Shown here piece after piece: positions 34,406-42,405 of a stretch of DNA of 64,000 nt. The stretch lies in NCBI RefSeq assembly GCF_017599305.1, contig NZ_JAGFWR010000001.1, forward strand, positions 744,001 to 808,000, written 5' to 3'. Below the pieces are notes generated by a model, which worked only from the letters and a program-made list of their open reading frames with translations, was not told where the DNA came from and searched no databases. The stretch is from Micromonospora antibiotica (GTDB lineage: Bacteria > Actinomycetota > Actinomycetes > Mycobacteriales > Micromonosporaceae). Numbering within the stretch: the first letter of the stretch is position 1; each line of letters begins with the position of its first letter. The position numbers were made by a program, and so were the translations under genes.

Positions 34406-37051
34406 CTACCGCTCGGCGGAGGCCGGCTGGGCAGCAGCCGAAGCAGGAGCCGGCTGGGCAGGAGCCGGCTGGGCGGGAGCCGGCTGGGCGGGAGCCGGCT
34501 GGGCGGGAGCCGGCTGGGCGGGAGCCGGCTGGGCGGGAGCCGGCTGGGCGGGAGCCGGCTGGGCGGGGGTCGGCTGGGCAGCAGCCGGGGCGGGAGCCGG
34601 TTCGACGGGAGCCGGCTCGACGGGAGTCAGCTGGGCGGCAGCCAATTGGGTGGGAGTCAGCGGGGCAGGAACCAGCGGGGCAGGGGTCGGCTGGGTGGGG
34701 ACGGGCATCCCGGTGGGGAGGTTGGTCAGGACCACGTCGAGGACCCGGACCGACCCCGGCTTGGACAGCGGGTTGTTGCCGTTGCCGCACTTGGGGGACT
34801 GGACGCAGGACGGGCAGCCCGACTCGCAGCCGCACTCGACGATGGCGTCCCGGGTGGCGCCCAGCCAGGCCGCTGCCGTCCGGTAGGCCCGCTCGGCGAA
34901 GCCGGCCCCGCCGGGGTGACCGTCGTAGACGAACACGGTGGGCGCCTCGGTGTCCGGGTGCAGGGCGGTGGACAGCCCGCCGATGTCCCACCGGTCGCAG
35001 GTGGCCATCAGCGGCAGCAACCCGATCGCGGCGTGCTCGGCGGCGTGCAGGGCCCCCGGCACGTCCGCCGGCTCGACCCCGGCCGCCGCCAACGACTGCG
35101 GGGAGAGCGTGAACCAGACCGCGACGGTCCGCAGCTCCCGGGCCGGCAGGTCCAGCGGGCGGGTGTCGATCACCTCGCCGGAGGCGATCCGGCGACGTTG
35201 GTAGGAGACCACCTGACTGGTGACGTCCACCTCGCCGAGGAAGAGCCCGACCGGCCCGGCGTCCCGGTAGGAGCGGACCGACACCACCGAGAGCGAGGTG
35301 ACGTCCCGGGCGTGGGTGGACCAGTCCGGCTCCTCGGCGTGCACCAGCGCGCACCCGTCGTCGAGGTCCAACGCGTCGACCACGTACGAGACGCCCTGGT
35401 GCAGGTAGACCGCCCCCGGGTGGACGAGGAAGTGCGCCGACCCGCCGTCGACGGTGCCGAGCAGCCGGCCGGTGGACGCCTCCACCACGCAGACCGGTGC
35501 CCCGCCCTGGCCACGCAGGTCGACCTCGGGACGTTCCCGGTGCCGCCAGTACCAGCCGGTGGGCCGCTGCCGCAGGTCACCGGCGCGCACCAACTCGTCG
35601 ACGGCCTCCTTCGCCCCGTCGCCGAACAGGTCCAGGTCGGCCGGGGTGAGCGGGGACTCGGCGGCGGCGCAGGCGAGCTGCGGGGTGAGCACGTACGGGT
35701 TGGCCGGGTCGAGCACCGTCGCCTCGACGGGCCGGCCGAACAGGGCCTCCGGGTGGTGCACCAGGTAGGTGTCGAGCGGGTCGTCCCGGGCCACCAGCAC
35801 GGCGAGCGCTTCGTCGCCGGAGCGGCCGGCCCGGCCGGCCTGCTGCCACAGCGACGCCCGGGTGCCCGGCCAGCCGCAGATCAGCACCGCGTCCAGCCCG
35901 ACCAGGTCGACGCCGAGCTCCAGCGCGTTGGTGGACGCCAGGCCGAGCAGCTCACCATGCAGCAGGGCCCGTTCCAGTTCCCGCCGTTCCTCCCGCAGGT
36001 AACCGGCCCGGTAGGCGGCGACCCGTTCGCCGAGGCCGGGCACCGCCTCGTCCAGGGCCCGTCGGGCGTTCGCGGCGACGACCTCCGCGCCGCGCCGGGA
36101 CCGGACGAAGGCGAGCGTGCGTACCCCCTCGGCGACGGTGTCGGCGAGCAGGTCGGCGGTCTCCCGCAGCGCCGACCGGCGGACCTGGTTCAGGTCGTCG
36201 GCGACGGCCTCGACGTCGGTGTTCGGCGGCAGCAGCGGCGGTTCCCAGAGCGCGAAGGTGACCCCGCCGCGCGGTGAGGTGTCCTCGGTGACGGCGGTGA
36301 CCGGCAGGCCGGTGAGCCGCCCGGCGGTCGCCGCCGGGTCACCCGACGTCGCGGACGCGAGCAGGAACACGGGGGTACGGCCGAACTGGTCGCACCGGCG
36401 GCGCAGCCGACGCAGCACGTGCGCCACGTGGGAGCCGAAGACGCCCCGGTAGGTGTGGCACTCGTCGACGATCACGTACGTCAGCCGGCGCAGGAACCCC
36501 GACCAGTGCGCGTGCCCGGGGAGGATGCCGTGGTGCAGCATGTCCGGGTTGGTCAGCACGAACCGGGAGTGCCGGCGGATCCACTCCCGTTCGGTGCGCG
36601 GGGTGTCCCCGTCGTAGGTGGCGGGGCGTACCCCGTCGAGGTCGAGGCCGGCGACGGCGCGCAGCTGGTCGGCGGCGAGGGCCTTGGTGGGGGCCAGGTA
36701 GAGCACCGTGGCCCGGGGGTCGGCGAGCAGGGTGGCCAGCGCCGGGAGCTGGTATGCCAGGGACTTGCCGGACGCCGTGCCGGTGGCGACCACCACGTGC
36801 TGCCCGGCGTACGCCAGCTCGGCGGCCTCGGCCTGGTGCCGCCAGGGGGCGGTGACGCCGCGTCGGGCGAACGCCGCCCGTAGCTCCTCGGGTGCCCACT
36901 GCGGCCACGGCGCCTGCTGCCCGGCGCGGGCCGGCACCCGCTCGACGTGGGTGACCGGGTCGGCCCGGTGCCGGGTGCGCAGCCGGTGCAGCAGCTCGGC
37001 GGGCCCTCGCCCGGTGCCGGGGCCTGCGGTAGCGGTGGCTGCGGGGTTCAC
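34406..37051 (-). CDS. DEAD/DEAH (DECH) box helicase with C-terminal Zn cluster and repeat tail
   Basis: An 881-residue superfamily 2 helicase: Walker A VVATGTASGKSLAYQLPAL, box II as DECH (VIVDECHTYRG), motif III LLASATSG, and the second RecA half with QQAGRAGRSGDEALAVLVA. A DUF1998-type cysteine cluster near residues 745-765 (CGCESGCPSCVQSPKCGNGN) likely binds metal. After about residue 775 comes an unusual Pro/Ala/Gln tail of about 100 residues. This helicase type is known for sitting beside Tad-type secretion genes in actinobacteria. Its substrate is unknown; homologues resemble the yeast Hrq1/Bacillus MrfA nucleotide-excision type. The GTG at 37051 is one of several possible starts; none has a good ribosome site. 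Confidence 0.9.
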   Translation of the reverse strand: MNPAATATAGPGTGRGPAELLHRLRTRHRADPVTHVERVPARAGQQAPWPQWAPEELRAAFARRGVTAPWRHQAEAAELAYAGQHVVVATGTASGKSLAYQLPALATLLADPRATVLYLAPTKALAADQLRAVAGLDLDGVRPATYDGDTPRTEREWIRRHSRFVLTNPDMLHHGILPGHAHWSGFLRRLTYVIVDECHTYRGVFGSHVAHVLRRLRRRCDQFGRTPVFLLASATSGDPAATAGRLTGLPVTAVTEDTSPRGGVTFALWEPPLLPPNTDVEAVADDLNQVRRSALRETADLLADTVAEGVRTLAFVRSRRGAEVVAANARRALDEAVPGLGERVAAYRAGYLREERRELERALLHGELLGLASTNALELGVDLVGLDAVLICGWPGTRASLWQQAGRAGRSGDEALAVLVARDDPLDTYLVHHPEALFGRPVEATVLDPANPYVLTPQLACAAAESPLTPADLDLFGDGAKEAVDELVRAGDLRQRPTGWYWRHRERPEVDLRGQGGAPVCVVEASTGRLLGTVDGGSAHFLVHPGAVYLHQGVSYVVDALDLDDGCALVHAEEPDWSTHARDVTSLSVVSVRSYRDAGPVGLFLGEVDVTSQVVSYQRRRIASGEVIDTRPLDLPARELRTVAVWFTLSPQSLAAAGVEPADVPGALHAAEHAAIGLLPLMATCDRWDIGGLSTALHPDTEAPTVFVYDGHPGGAGFAERAYRTAAAWLGATRDAIVECGCESGCPSCVQSPKCGNGNNPLSKPGSVRVLDVVLTNLPTGMPVPTQPTPAPLVPAPLTPTQLAAAQLTPVEPAPVEPAPAPAAAQPTPAQPAPAQPAPAQPAPAQPAPAQPAPAQPAPAQPAPAQPAPASAAAQPASAER
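34446..34580 (-). repeat. 15-bp minisatellite encoding PAQPA repeats in the helicase tail
   Basis: Eight near-identical copies of GGAGCCGGCTGGGCG from 34446 to 34565 and a ninth diverged copy to 34580, with looser copies to about 34710. In the helicase frame they encode the pentapeptide Pro-Ala-Gln-Pro-Ala. Near identity at the DNA level shows recent expansion. Confidence 0.9.
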
Positions 37052-37192
37052 GTCCTGCACTCTCGCACTGGTGTTCGGTGCTGAACAACCGGCCCGGTGG
37101 GTATGGAGGAGCCGCCGCCGGTGACCTCGCCGGGCCGTCCGGCGGGGATGGTTAGATGCCCAGGAGAGTTTACGGCTCTCGGAGGAGGACTG

Positions 37193-37549
37193 ATGGAGCT
37201 GTCGCTGGCGACCCGCACCGTGGGGGAGCACACGGTGCTCGAGGTCGGCGGTGAGGTGGACGTCTACACCGCACCACGACTGCGCGAACGGCTCCTGGAG
37301 TTGATCGACGGCGGCGCCCGGCGGGTCGTGGTCGACCTGGGCCGGGTGGACTTTCTCGACTCCACGGGCCTGGGGGTGCTGGTCGGCGCCCTCAAGCGGC
37401 TGCGTTCGGCCGGAGGGTCGTTCGCCCTGGTCTGCGACAAGGAGCCGCTGCTGAAGATCTTCCGGATCACCGCCCTGGACCAGGTCTTCCCCCTGCATCC
37501 GACGGTCGACGCGGCGATCGCCGCCGACCCCACCGGCTCCGGCACGTGA
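37193..37549 (+). CDS. bldG: BldG-type STAS-domain anti-sigma factor antagonist
   Basis: A 118-residue STAS protein with the phosphorylation loop [14 protein letters not shown]; the Ser is residue 57, the residue phosphorylated in Streptomyces BldG. In Streptomyces BldG controls aerial hyphae and antibiotic production through anti-sigma partners. The gene order here (helicase, bldG, anti-sigma-like, hppA) is the Streptomyces order, which supports orthology. A strong GGAGGAGG lies at 37181-37188; the start of the next gene overlaps its stop (TGATG). Confidence 0.92.
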   Translation: MELSLATRTVGEHTVLEVGGEVDVYTAPRLRERLLELIDGGARRVVVDLGRVDFLDSTGLGVLVGALKRLRSAGGSFALVCDKEPLLKIFRITALDQVFPLHPTVDAAIAADPTGSGT

Positions 37550-37983
37550 TGGCGACGGTCCGGCTCTCCTTCTCGCCGGCCCCGGTGCACGTGCGTACCG
37601 CCCGCCTGGTCGGTGTCGCGGTGGCCCGTCGGGCCGGGGTCCGGGAGGATCTGCTCGACGAGGTGCGGTTGGCCATCGGTGAGGCGTGCACCCGGGCGGT
37701 CGCCCTGCACCACCAGTACGGGTTGGCCGATCCGGTGCTGGTGGAGATGTCTGACTCCGGAGCGTATTCGGTGCGGGTGGTGGACCGGGCGCCGATCGAG
37801 GCGGGGCTGGGCCTGGCCGCGTTGAACGCCGACGAGTTGGCCAACGAGGCGTTGACCGACGAGGCCCTGACCACCGGGGTGGGCTTCGCGTTGCTCGCTG
37901 GTTTCGTGGAGGATCTCCAGGTCCGTCCGGTGGCCGAGGGCGTCGGGACCGAGGTCCGGATGGTGTGGCCGGTCGGCCGCTGA
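37549..37983 (+). CDS. RsbW-like ATPase-fold anti-sigma partner of BldG
   Basis: A 144-residue histidine-kinase-type ATPase-fold protein (LDEVRLAIGEACTRAVALHH to GVGFALLAGFVEDLQV). In active RsbW/SpoIIAB proteins the N box reads E-A-x-x-N; here it is EACTR, with Arg in place of the Mg-binding Asn. As I recall, the BldG neighbour in Streptomyces also has Arg at this position. Kinase activity may be weak or absent, leaving a binding role. Coupled to bldG by TGATG; followed by a strong terminator. Confidence 0.88.
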   Translation: MATVRLSFSPAPVHVRTARLVGVAVARRAGVREDLLDEVRLAIGEACTRAVALHHQYGLADPVLVEMSDSGAYSVRVVDRAPIEAGLGLAALNADELANEALTDEALTTGVGFALLAGFVEDLQVRPVAEGVGTEVRMVWPVGR

Positions 37984-38298
37984 TCGACACTCTGCGTGCA
38001 TGAGGCGGTGACCCTTGGTGGGTCACCGCCTCGTAGTGTTGATGGCCTCCTATATCAGATTTTTCCTCATAACACAGTTACGGAGATCATCCGGACACGG
38101 TGTCCCCCAGGTGTGACCTCCAACACTGACCAGGGCTACAGTCTGTGAGTTGTCAGCACGTGATCCTTCCCGCAGCCAGCGAACATAGATGTTGATCATC
38201 TGCCGTCGGGGCGGGTCGGAGCAGGTGCGCCACCGCATCCAGGCGTCGGCCATACGTCCACTGGCCGGCGCGACAGTGTTCGGTACAGGAGGACATAG
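37984..38298. other. Intergenic region before hppA
   Basis: 315 bases: the terminator of the bldG operon, then an AT-rich stretch at about 38048-38085 (TATATCAGATTTTTCC) that probably holds the hppA promoter, giving a leader of about 200 bases. AGGAGG sits at 38288-38293. No small gene seen. Confidence 0.5.
38002..38032 (+). terminator. Terminator after the bldG operon
   Basis: Perfect 13-base arms, GAGGCGGTGACCC at 38002-38014 and its complement at 38020-38032, around a 5-base loop, 18 bases after the stop. Confidence 0.85.
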
Positions 38299-40686
38299 AT
38301 GTCCGGGACCTTGGCCGCCGATAGCGGCGCGCTGTCCCTCACCGGAGAGAACCTGACGTACGTCGTCATCGCCGCGGTCATCGCGCTGGTGGCACTCGTC
38401 TTCGCCGCCGCCTTGACCAAGGCCGTGCTGGCAGCCGGTAAGGGCACCACCAACATGCAGGAGATCTCCGGCGCGGTGCAGGAGGGCGCCTCCGCCTATC
38501 TGCTCCGGCAGTTCAGGACGTTGGCGATCTTCGTGGTCGTCGCCGTCGTGCTGCTCTTCCTGTTGCCGGTGCACGACACCGACGGCAGCGAACTCGCGGT
38601 GAAGATCGGCCGATCGGTGTTCTTCGTGGTCGGCGCCCTGTTCAGCGCGTTCATCGGCGGTGCCGGCATGTGGCTGGCCACCCGCGCCAACCTGCGGGTC
38701 GCCGCGGCGGCCCGGGAGGCGTCCGGTGGCCGGGAAGCCGCCATGAAGATCGCCTTCCGCACCGGTGGCGTGGTCGGCTTCCTCACCGTCGGTCTCGGCC
38801 TGTTCGGCGCGGCGATGGTGGTCGTCTTCTTCAAGGGTGACGCGCCGACCGTGCTGGAGGGCTTCGGCTTCGGTGCCGCCCTGCTCGCCATGTTCATGCG
38901 GGTCGGCGGCGGCATCTTCACCAAGGCCGCCGACGTCGGTGCCGACCTGGTCGGCAAGGTGGAGCAGGGCATCCCGGAGGACGACCCGCGCAACGCCGCC
39001 ACCATCGCCGACAACGTGGGCGACAACGTCGGCGACTGCGCCGGCATGGCCGCCGACCTCTTCGAGTCGTACGCGGTGACGCTGGTCGCGGCGCTGATCC
39101 TCGGCCGCGCTGCGTTCGGTGAGGACGGCCTGGTCCTCCCGCTGATCATCTCCACGATCGGGGTCCTGGTGGCGATCGTCGGGGTGTTCATCACCCGGCT
39201 GCGCGCCTCCGACCGCAACGGCCTCACCGCCATCAACCGGGCCTTCTACCTCTCGGCCCTGTTCTCCGCGGTGCTGGTCGCGATCGCCTCCTACTTCTAC
39301 CTCCAGCCCACCTGGGCCGACCTGCTCGGCCCCGAGTGGCGGCAGAGCCTCGGCGTGGACGGCGGCGACCCGCCGCTCGGCCCGCGCGGGGTGACCATCG
39401 CCGCGGTCGTCATCGGCATCGGGCTGGCCGCCGCCATCCAGGCGCTGACCGGCTACTTCACCGAGACCAACCGGCGTCCGGTGCAGGACATCGGCAAGAG
39501 TTCGCAGACCGGTGCCGCCACCGTCATCCTCGCCGGCATCAGCGTCGGCCTGGAGTCGGCGGTCTACTCGGCGCTGCTGATCGGCGCCGGGGTGTTCGGC
39601 GCGTTCCTGCTCGGCGGCGGCTCCATCACCCTGTCGTTGTTCGCGGTGGCGCTGGCCGGCACCGGCCTGCTCACCACCGTCGGCGTCATCGTCGCGATGG
39701 ACACCTTCGGCCCGATCTCCGACAACGCGCAGGGCGTGGCCGAGATGTCCGGCGACATCGACGAGAACGGCGCGCGGATCCTCACCGAGCTGGACGCGGT
39801 CGGCAACACCACCAAGGCGATCACCAAGGGCATCGCGATCGCCACCGCCGTGCTCGCGGCCACCGCGCTGTTCGGCTCGTACACCGACACGCTGCGTACC
39901 GCGTACTCCGACGCGGGCGTGGGTGACGTCGGCGCCGAGATCCTCGGCGCGCTCAACGTCGCCAACCCGCGCAACCTGGTCGGTCTGATCATCGGTGCGG
40001 CGGTGGTCTTCCTCTTCTCCGGGCTGGCCATCAACGCGGTCTCCCGCTCGGCCGGCGCGGTCGTGATGGAGGTCCGCCGGCAGTTCCGCGAGCTGCCCGG
40101 GATCATGGACGGCACCCAGCGCCCCGAGTACGGCAAGGTCGTCGACATCTGCACCCGGGACGCCCAGCGCGAACTGATGACCCCCGGCCTGCTGGCCATC
40201 CTCGCCCCCATCGCGGTCGGCTTCGGCCTCGGGCCGGGCGCACTGGCCTCCTACCTGGCCGGGGCGATCGGGGCGGGCACCCTGATGGCGGTCTTCCTGT
40301 CCAACTCCGGTGGGGCCTGGGACAACGCCAAGAAGCTCGTCGAGGACGGCGCGTACGGCGGCAAGGGCTCCGAGTCGCACGAGGCGACGGTCATCGGCGA
40401 CACCGTCGGTGACCCGTTCAAGGACACCGCCGGCCCGGCGATCAACCCGCTGATCAAGGTGATGAACCTGGTCTCGTTGCTGATCGCGCCGGCCGTGGTG
40501 GCCTGGAGCGTCGGCGACGGCCGGAACACCCCGCTGCGCCTGACGATCGCGGCGGCCGCCACCCTGATCGTGGTCGCGGCGGTGGTGTTCAGCAAGCGCA
40601 AGGGCGTCGCGATGGACTCCACCCCGGACGGTGGTGGCACCGGCGCGGGCAACGACCCCAAGCAGGTCGAACCGGCCAACGTCTGA
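38299..40686 (+). CDS. hppA: Membrane proton-translocating pyrophosphatase, K+-independent type
   Basis: A 795-residue integral membrane protein, about 16 helices, that hydrolyses pyrophosphate to pump protons. The substrate motifs are DVGADLVGKVE and DNVGDNVGDCAGMAADLFESY. The discriminating stretch reads GNTTKAITKG; the Lys and Thr mark the potassium-independent class (the dependent class has Ala and Gly). ATG with AGGAGG upstream. Position between bldG and topA matches Streptomyces. Confidence 0.97.
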   Translation: MSGTLAADSGALSLTGENLTYVVIAAVIALVALVFAAALTKAVLAAGKGTTNMQEISGAVQEGASAYLLRQFRTLAIFVVVAVVLLFLLPVHDTDGSELAVKIGRSVFFVVGALFSAFIGGAGMWLATRANLRVAAAAREASGGREAAMKIAFRTGGVVGFLTVGLGLFGAAMVVVFFKGDAPTVLEGFGFGAALLAMFMRVGGGIFTKAADVGADLVGKVEQGIPEDDPRNAATIADNVGDNVGDCAGMAADLFESYAVTLVAALILGRAAFGEDGLVLPLIISTIGVLVAIVGVFITRLRASDRNGLTAINRAFYLSALFSAVLVAIASYFYLQPTWADLLGPEWRQSLGVDGGDPPLGPRGVTIAAVVIGIGLAAAIQALTGYFTETNRRPVQDIGKSSQTGAATVILAGISVGLESAVYSALLIGAGVFGAFLLGGGSITLSLFAVALAGTGLLTTVGVIVAMDTFGPISDNAQGVAEMSGDIDENGARILTELDAVGNTTKAITKGIAIATAVLAATALFGSYTDTLRTAYSDAGVGDVGAEILGALNVANPRNLVGLIIGAAVVFLFSGLAINAVSRSAGAVVMEVRRQFRELPGIMDGTQRPEYGKVVDICTRDAQRELMTPGLLAILAPIAVGFGLGPGALASYLAGAIGAGTLMAVFLSNSGGAWDNAKKLVEDGAYGGKGSESHEATVIGDTVGDPFKDTAGPAINPLIKVMNLVSLLIAPAVVAWSVGDGRNTPLRLTIAAAATLIVVAAVVFSKRKGVAMDSTPDGGGTGAGNDPKQVEPANV

Positions 40687-40793
40687 GTGACGACGCAGCG
40701 GGTTCCCGGCCGTCCCGGGGACCCGCTGCGGGGGCCGACCAGCGCGAAACCTGATCGCTGGCGCAATCGCCCGGAGGCCGTACGCTGCATCGC

Positions 40794-41336
40794 ATGCGTA
40801 CGTGTCGGGCGAGTGCCGCCGGAAAGCTCACGGTGGTCCTCACCACGGCCGTCCTCGTCGTCGCCGGCTGCGGCGGCGGTCCCAGCCCACGGGCCTGGGC
40901 GGCCTCGGTCTGCGAGGCGCTCACCCCGTGGCGGGCCGAGATCAGCAAGCTCACCAGCAGCACCCACCAGCAGATGACCGCGCAGACCACCCCGGCACAG
41001 GCGAAGGAGAACCTGGTGCGGCTCTTCGCCGGTGCCGAGCAGGCCAGCGAGACGGCCCGCCGCCGGATCGCCGACGCGGGCATCCCGGAGACCGACCGCG
41101 GCGACGAGGTGTCGAAGGGGTTCCGTACGTCCCTGGAGAGGATCAGGGACGCCTACGGACGCGCCGGTGACACCATCGACGCGCTGGACACCGGGCGGGC
41201 CACCGTGTTCTACGACGGCGTCCAGGCGGCGGTGGACAAGCTCAACAAGGAGTACGACGCGAGCGCGCTGGACACCGGGCGGCTCAACTCGAAAGAGCTC
41301 AAACAGGCCTTCGACGAGGTTCCGGAGTGTCGCTGA
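40794..41336 (+). CDS. Secreted lipoprotein, helical, function unknown
   Basis: A 180-residue protein with a lipoprotein signal (TTAVLVVAGC; Cys26 is the anchor). The mature part is all-helical with two long amphipathic stretches (AKENLVRLFAGAEQASETARRR and DGVQAAVDKLNKEYDAS), and a single Cys near the C-terminus (VPECR). The ATG lies seven bases after TACGCT (40781-40786) with no ribosome site, so it is probably leaderless. Not recognised beyond this. Confidence 0.8.
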   Translation: MRTCRASAAGKLTVVLTTAVLVVAGCGGGPSPRAWAASVCEALTPWRAEISKLTSSTHQQMTAQTTPAQAKENLVRLFAGAEQASETARRRIADAGIPETDRGDEVSKGFRTSLERIRDAYGRAGDTIDALDTGRATVFYDGVQAAVDKLNKEYDASALDTGRLNSKELKQAFDEVPECR

Positions 41337-41929
41337 GTCGTGCCGACCCGCCCGGGGAGCCGGTGCGTCAGTTGTCGCTGTTCGGCTCCGAGGCGGCCGA
41401 TCCGTCCGTCGCCGATCTGTCCGGGCTGTTGGCCGGCCCGGGGGAGGTGCACCGGATGGGGCGTACCGCCCGGTTGTCCGTCGAGGTGGACGCGGCCTGG
41501 CGGGTGCACGTGCTCGTCGCCGAGCTGGCCCGGCGGGGGCTCGCGGCGGGCTGGGAGGCGACCGGGGAGCAGCGCTGGGTCGTGCGTACCTCGTATCTGA
41601 CCACCCTCGCCCCGCTGGCGACGGCCTGGCTGGCCGGTGGGGTCAAGCGTCCGCCGGGCCACTTCCACCTGCACGGCCGGCGGTTGCGGCTGTGGCTGGC
41701 CGCCGCGGGGGCGGCCGACGAGGCCGGCCTGTTGCTGCGCCTGCATCCCCGGGACGAGCCGTGGTGGCCGGTGGTGCGGGCGGCGCTCGCCGTGGTGGGT
41801 CTGCCGGCGGCGCTGGTGGAGGCGGACGCGGGTGGCCCGGCGTTCCGGATCGGCGGGCGGCGGCTGGCCCGGCTGGCCGAGCTGGTGGGCGACCGACCGC
41901 CCACCGCCCCCGTCGACCTCTGGCCGTGA
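41327..41929 (+). CDS. Conserved-looking protein of unknown function between hppA and topA
   Basis: A 200-residue protein (GTG start, overlapping the lipoprotein gene by ten bases). It opens with QLSLFG and has mixed alpha/beta predicted structure; LSVEVDAAWRVHVLVAELARRGLAAGW and SYLTTLAPLATAWL hint at a homing-endonuclease/WhiA-like fold, but without catalytic acids that I can place. Cytoplasmic, no membrane helix. Coupled to the lipoprotein gene. Function unknown. Confidence 0.7.
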   Translation: MSLSRADPPGEPVRQLSLFGSEAADPSVADLSGLLAGPGEVHRMGRTARLSVEVDAAWRVHVLVAELARRGLAAGWEATGEQRWVVRTSYLTTLAPLATAWLAGGVKRPPGHFHLHGRRLRLWLAAAGAADEAGLLLRLHPRDEPWWPVVRAALAVVGLPAALVEADAGGPAFRIGGRRLARLAELVGDRPPTAPVDLWP

Positions 41930-42405
41930 CCGTCCCGCCTCGCGACGCTCTGCCCCACCCTGCCCTGCACCGCCTGGCCCCGCCGGGCCCCGGCCCGGGT
42001 GGTGATCGACCCGACGGCGGCGGTGTTGCGCTGTCGGGTCGCCCCGGATGCGGCACCATCGGCCTACCGGAGGCGGTGGTGCAGACTGGCCAAGTGTCCG
42101 ATCATGGACAGTATCGCGGACAGTATGCTGGCCGTCTCACTCCGTGAGCAGCGGGATTCGCCCAGGTCGGGGGTCCGTCCCCGTCACCGTGGCCCACTTC
42201 CGGGCCTACCCACGGTGTACGGTGGCGCCGTCCGGCCGCTGCGGCCGGCGTGGCGTCGGTGGTGCCGCCGCGCGGACGTTGATTGCCGCCCCCGGGACCC
42301 GGAACCCGGGCGGCGCGTTACGTTGGACATCCGGACCAACCGTGGTCCGGCGGGCGCGACACGGCCCGAATCGGGCCTGGAGCAGGAGCGGAGTCGGGGA
42401 GAGAC
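41930..42405. other. Long leader region of topA
   Basis: 476 bases with no convincing gene. GTCCGATCATGGAC at 42096-42109 is an inverted repeat; GGACAGTAT occurs twice, at 42106-42114 and 42118-42126. A hairpin with GCCGCCC/GGGCGGC arms lies at about 42285-42313. These may be supercoiling-responsive or regulatory elements of topA. Confidence 0.45.

Noticed and set aside
37052..38026. Upstream extension of the helicase across bldG
   Set aside because: It would run antisense through bldG and its partner, both clear genes, and the added sequence is Pro/Arg-rich.
38050..40380. A 776-residue open frame on the minus strand opposite hppA
   Set aside because: Shadow of hppA; its sequence is Asp/Gly/Arg/His-rich with no domain, and hppA is certain.
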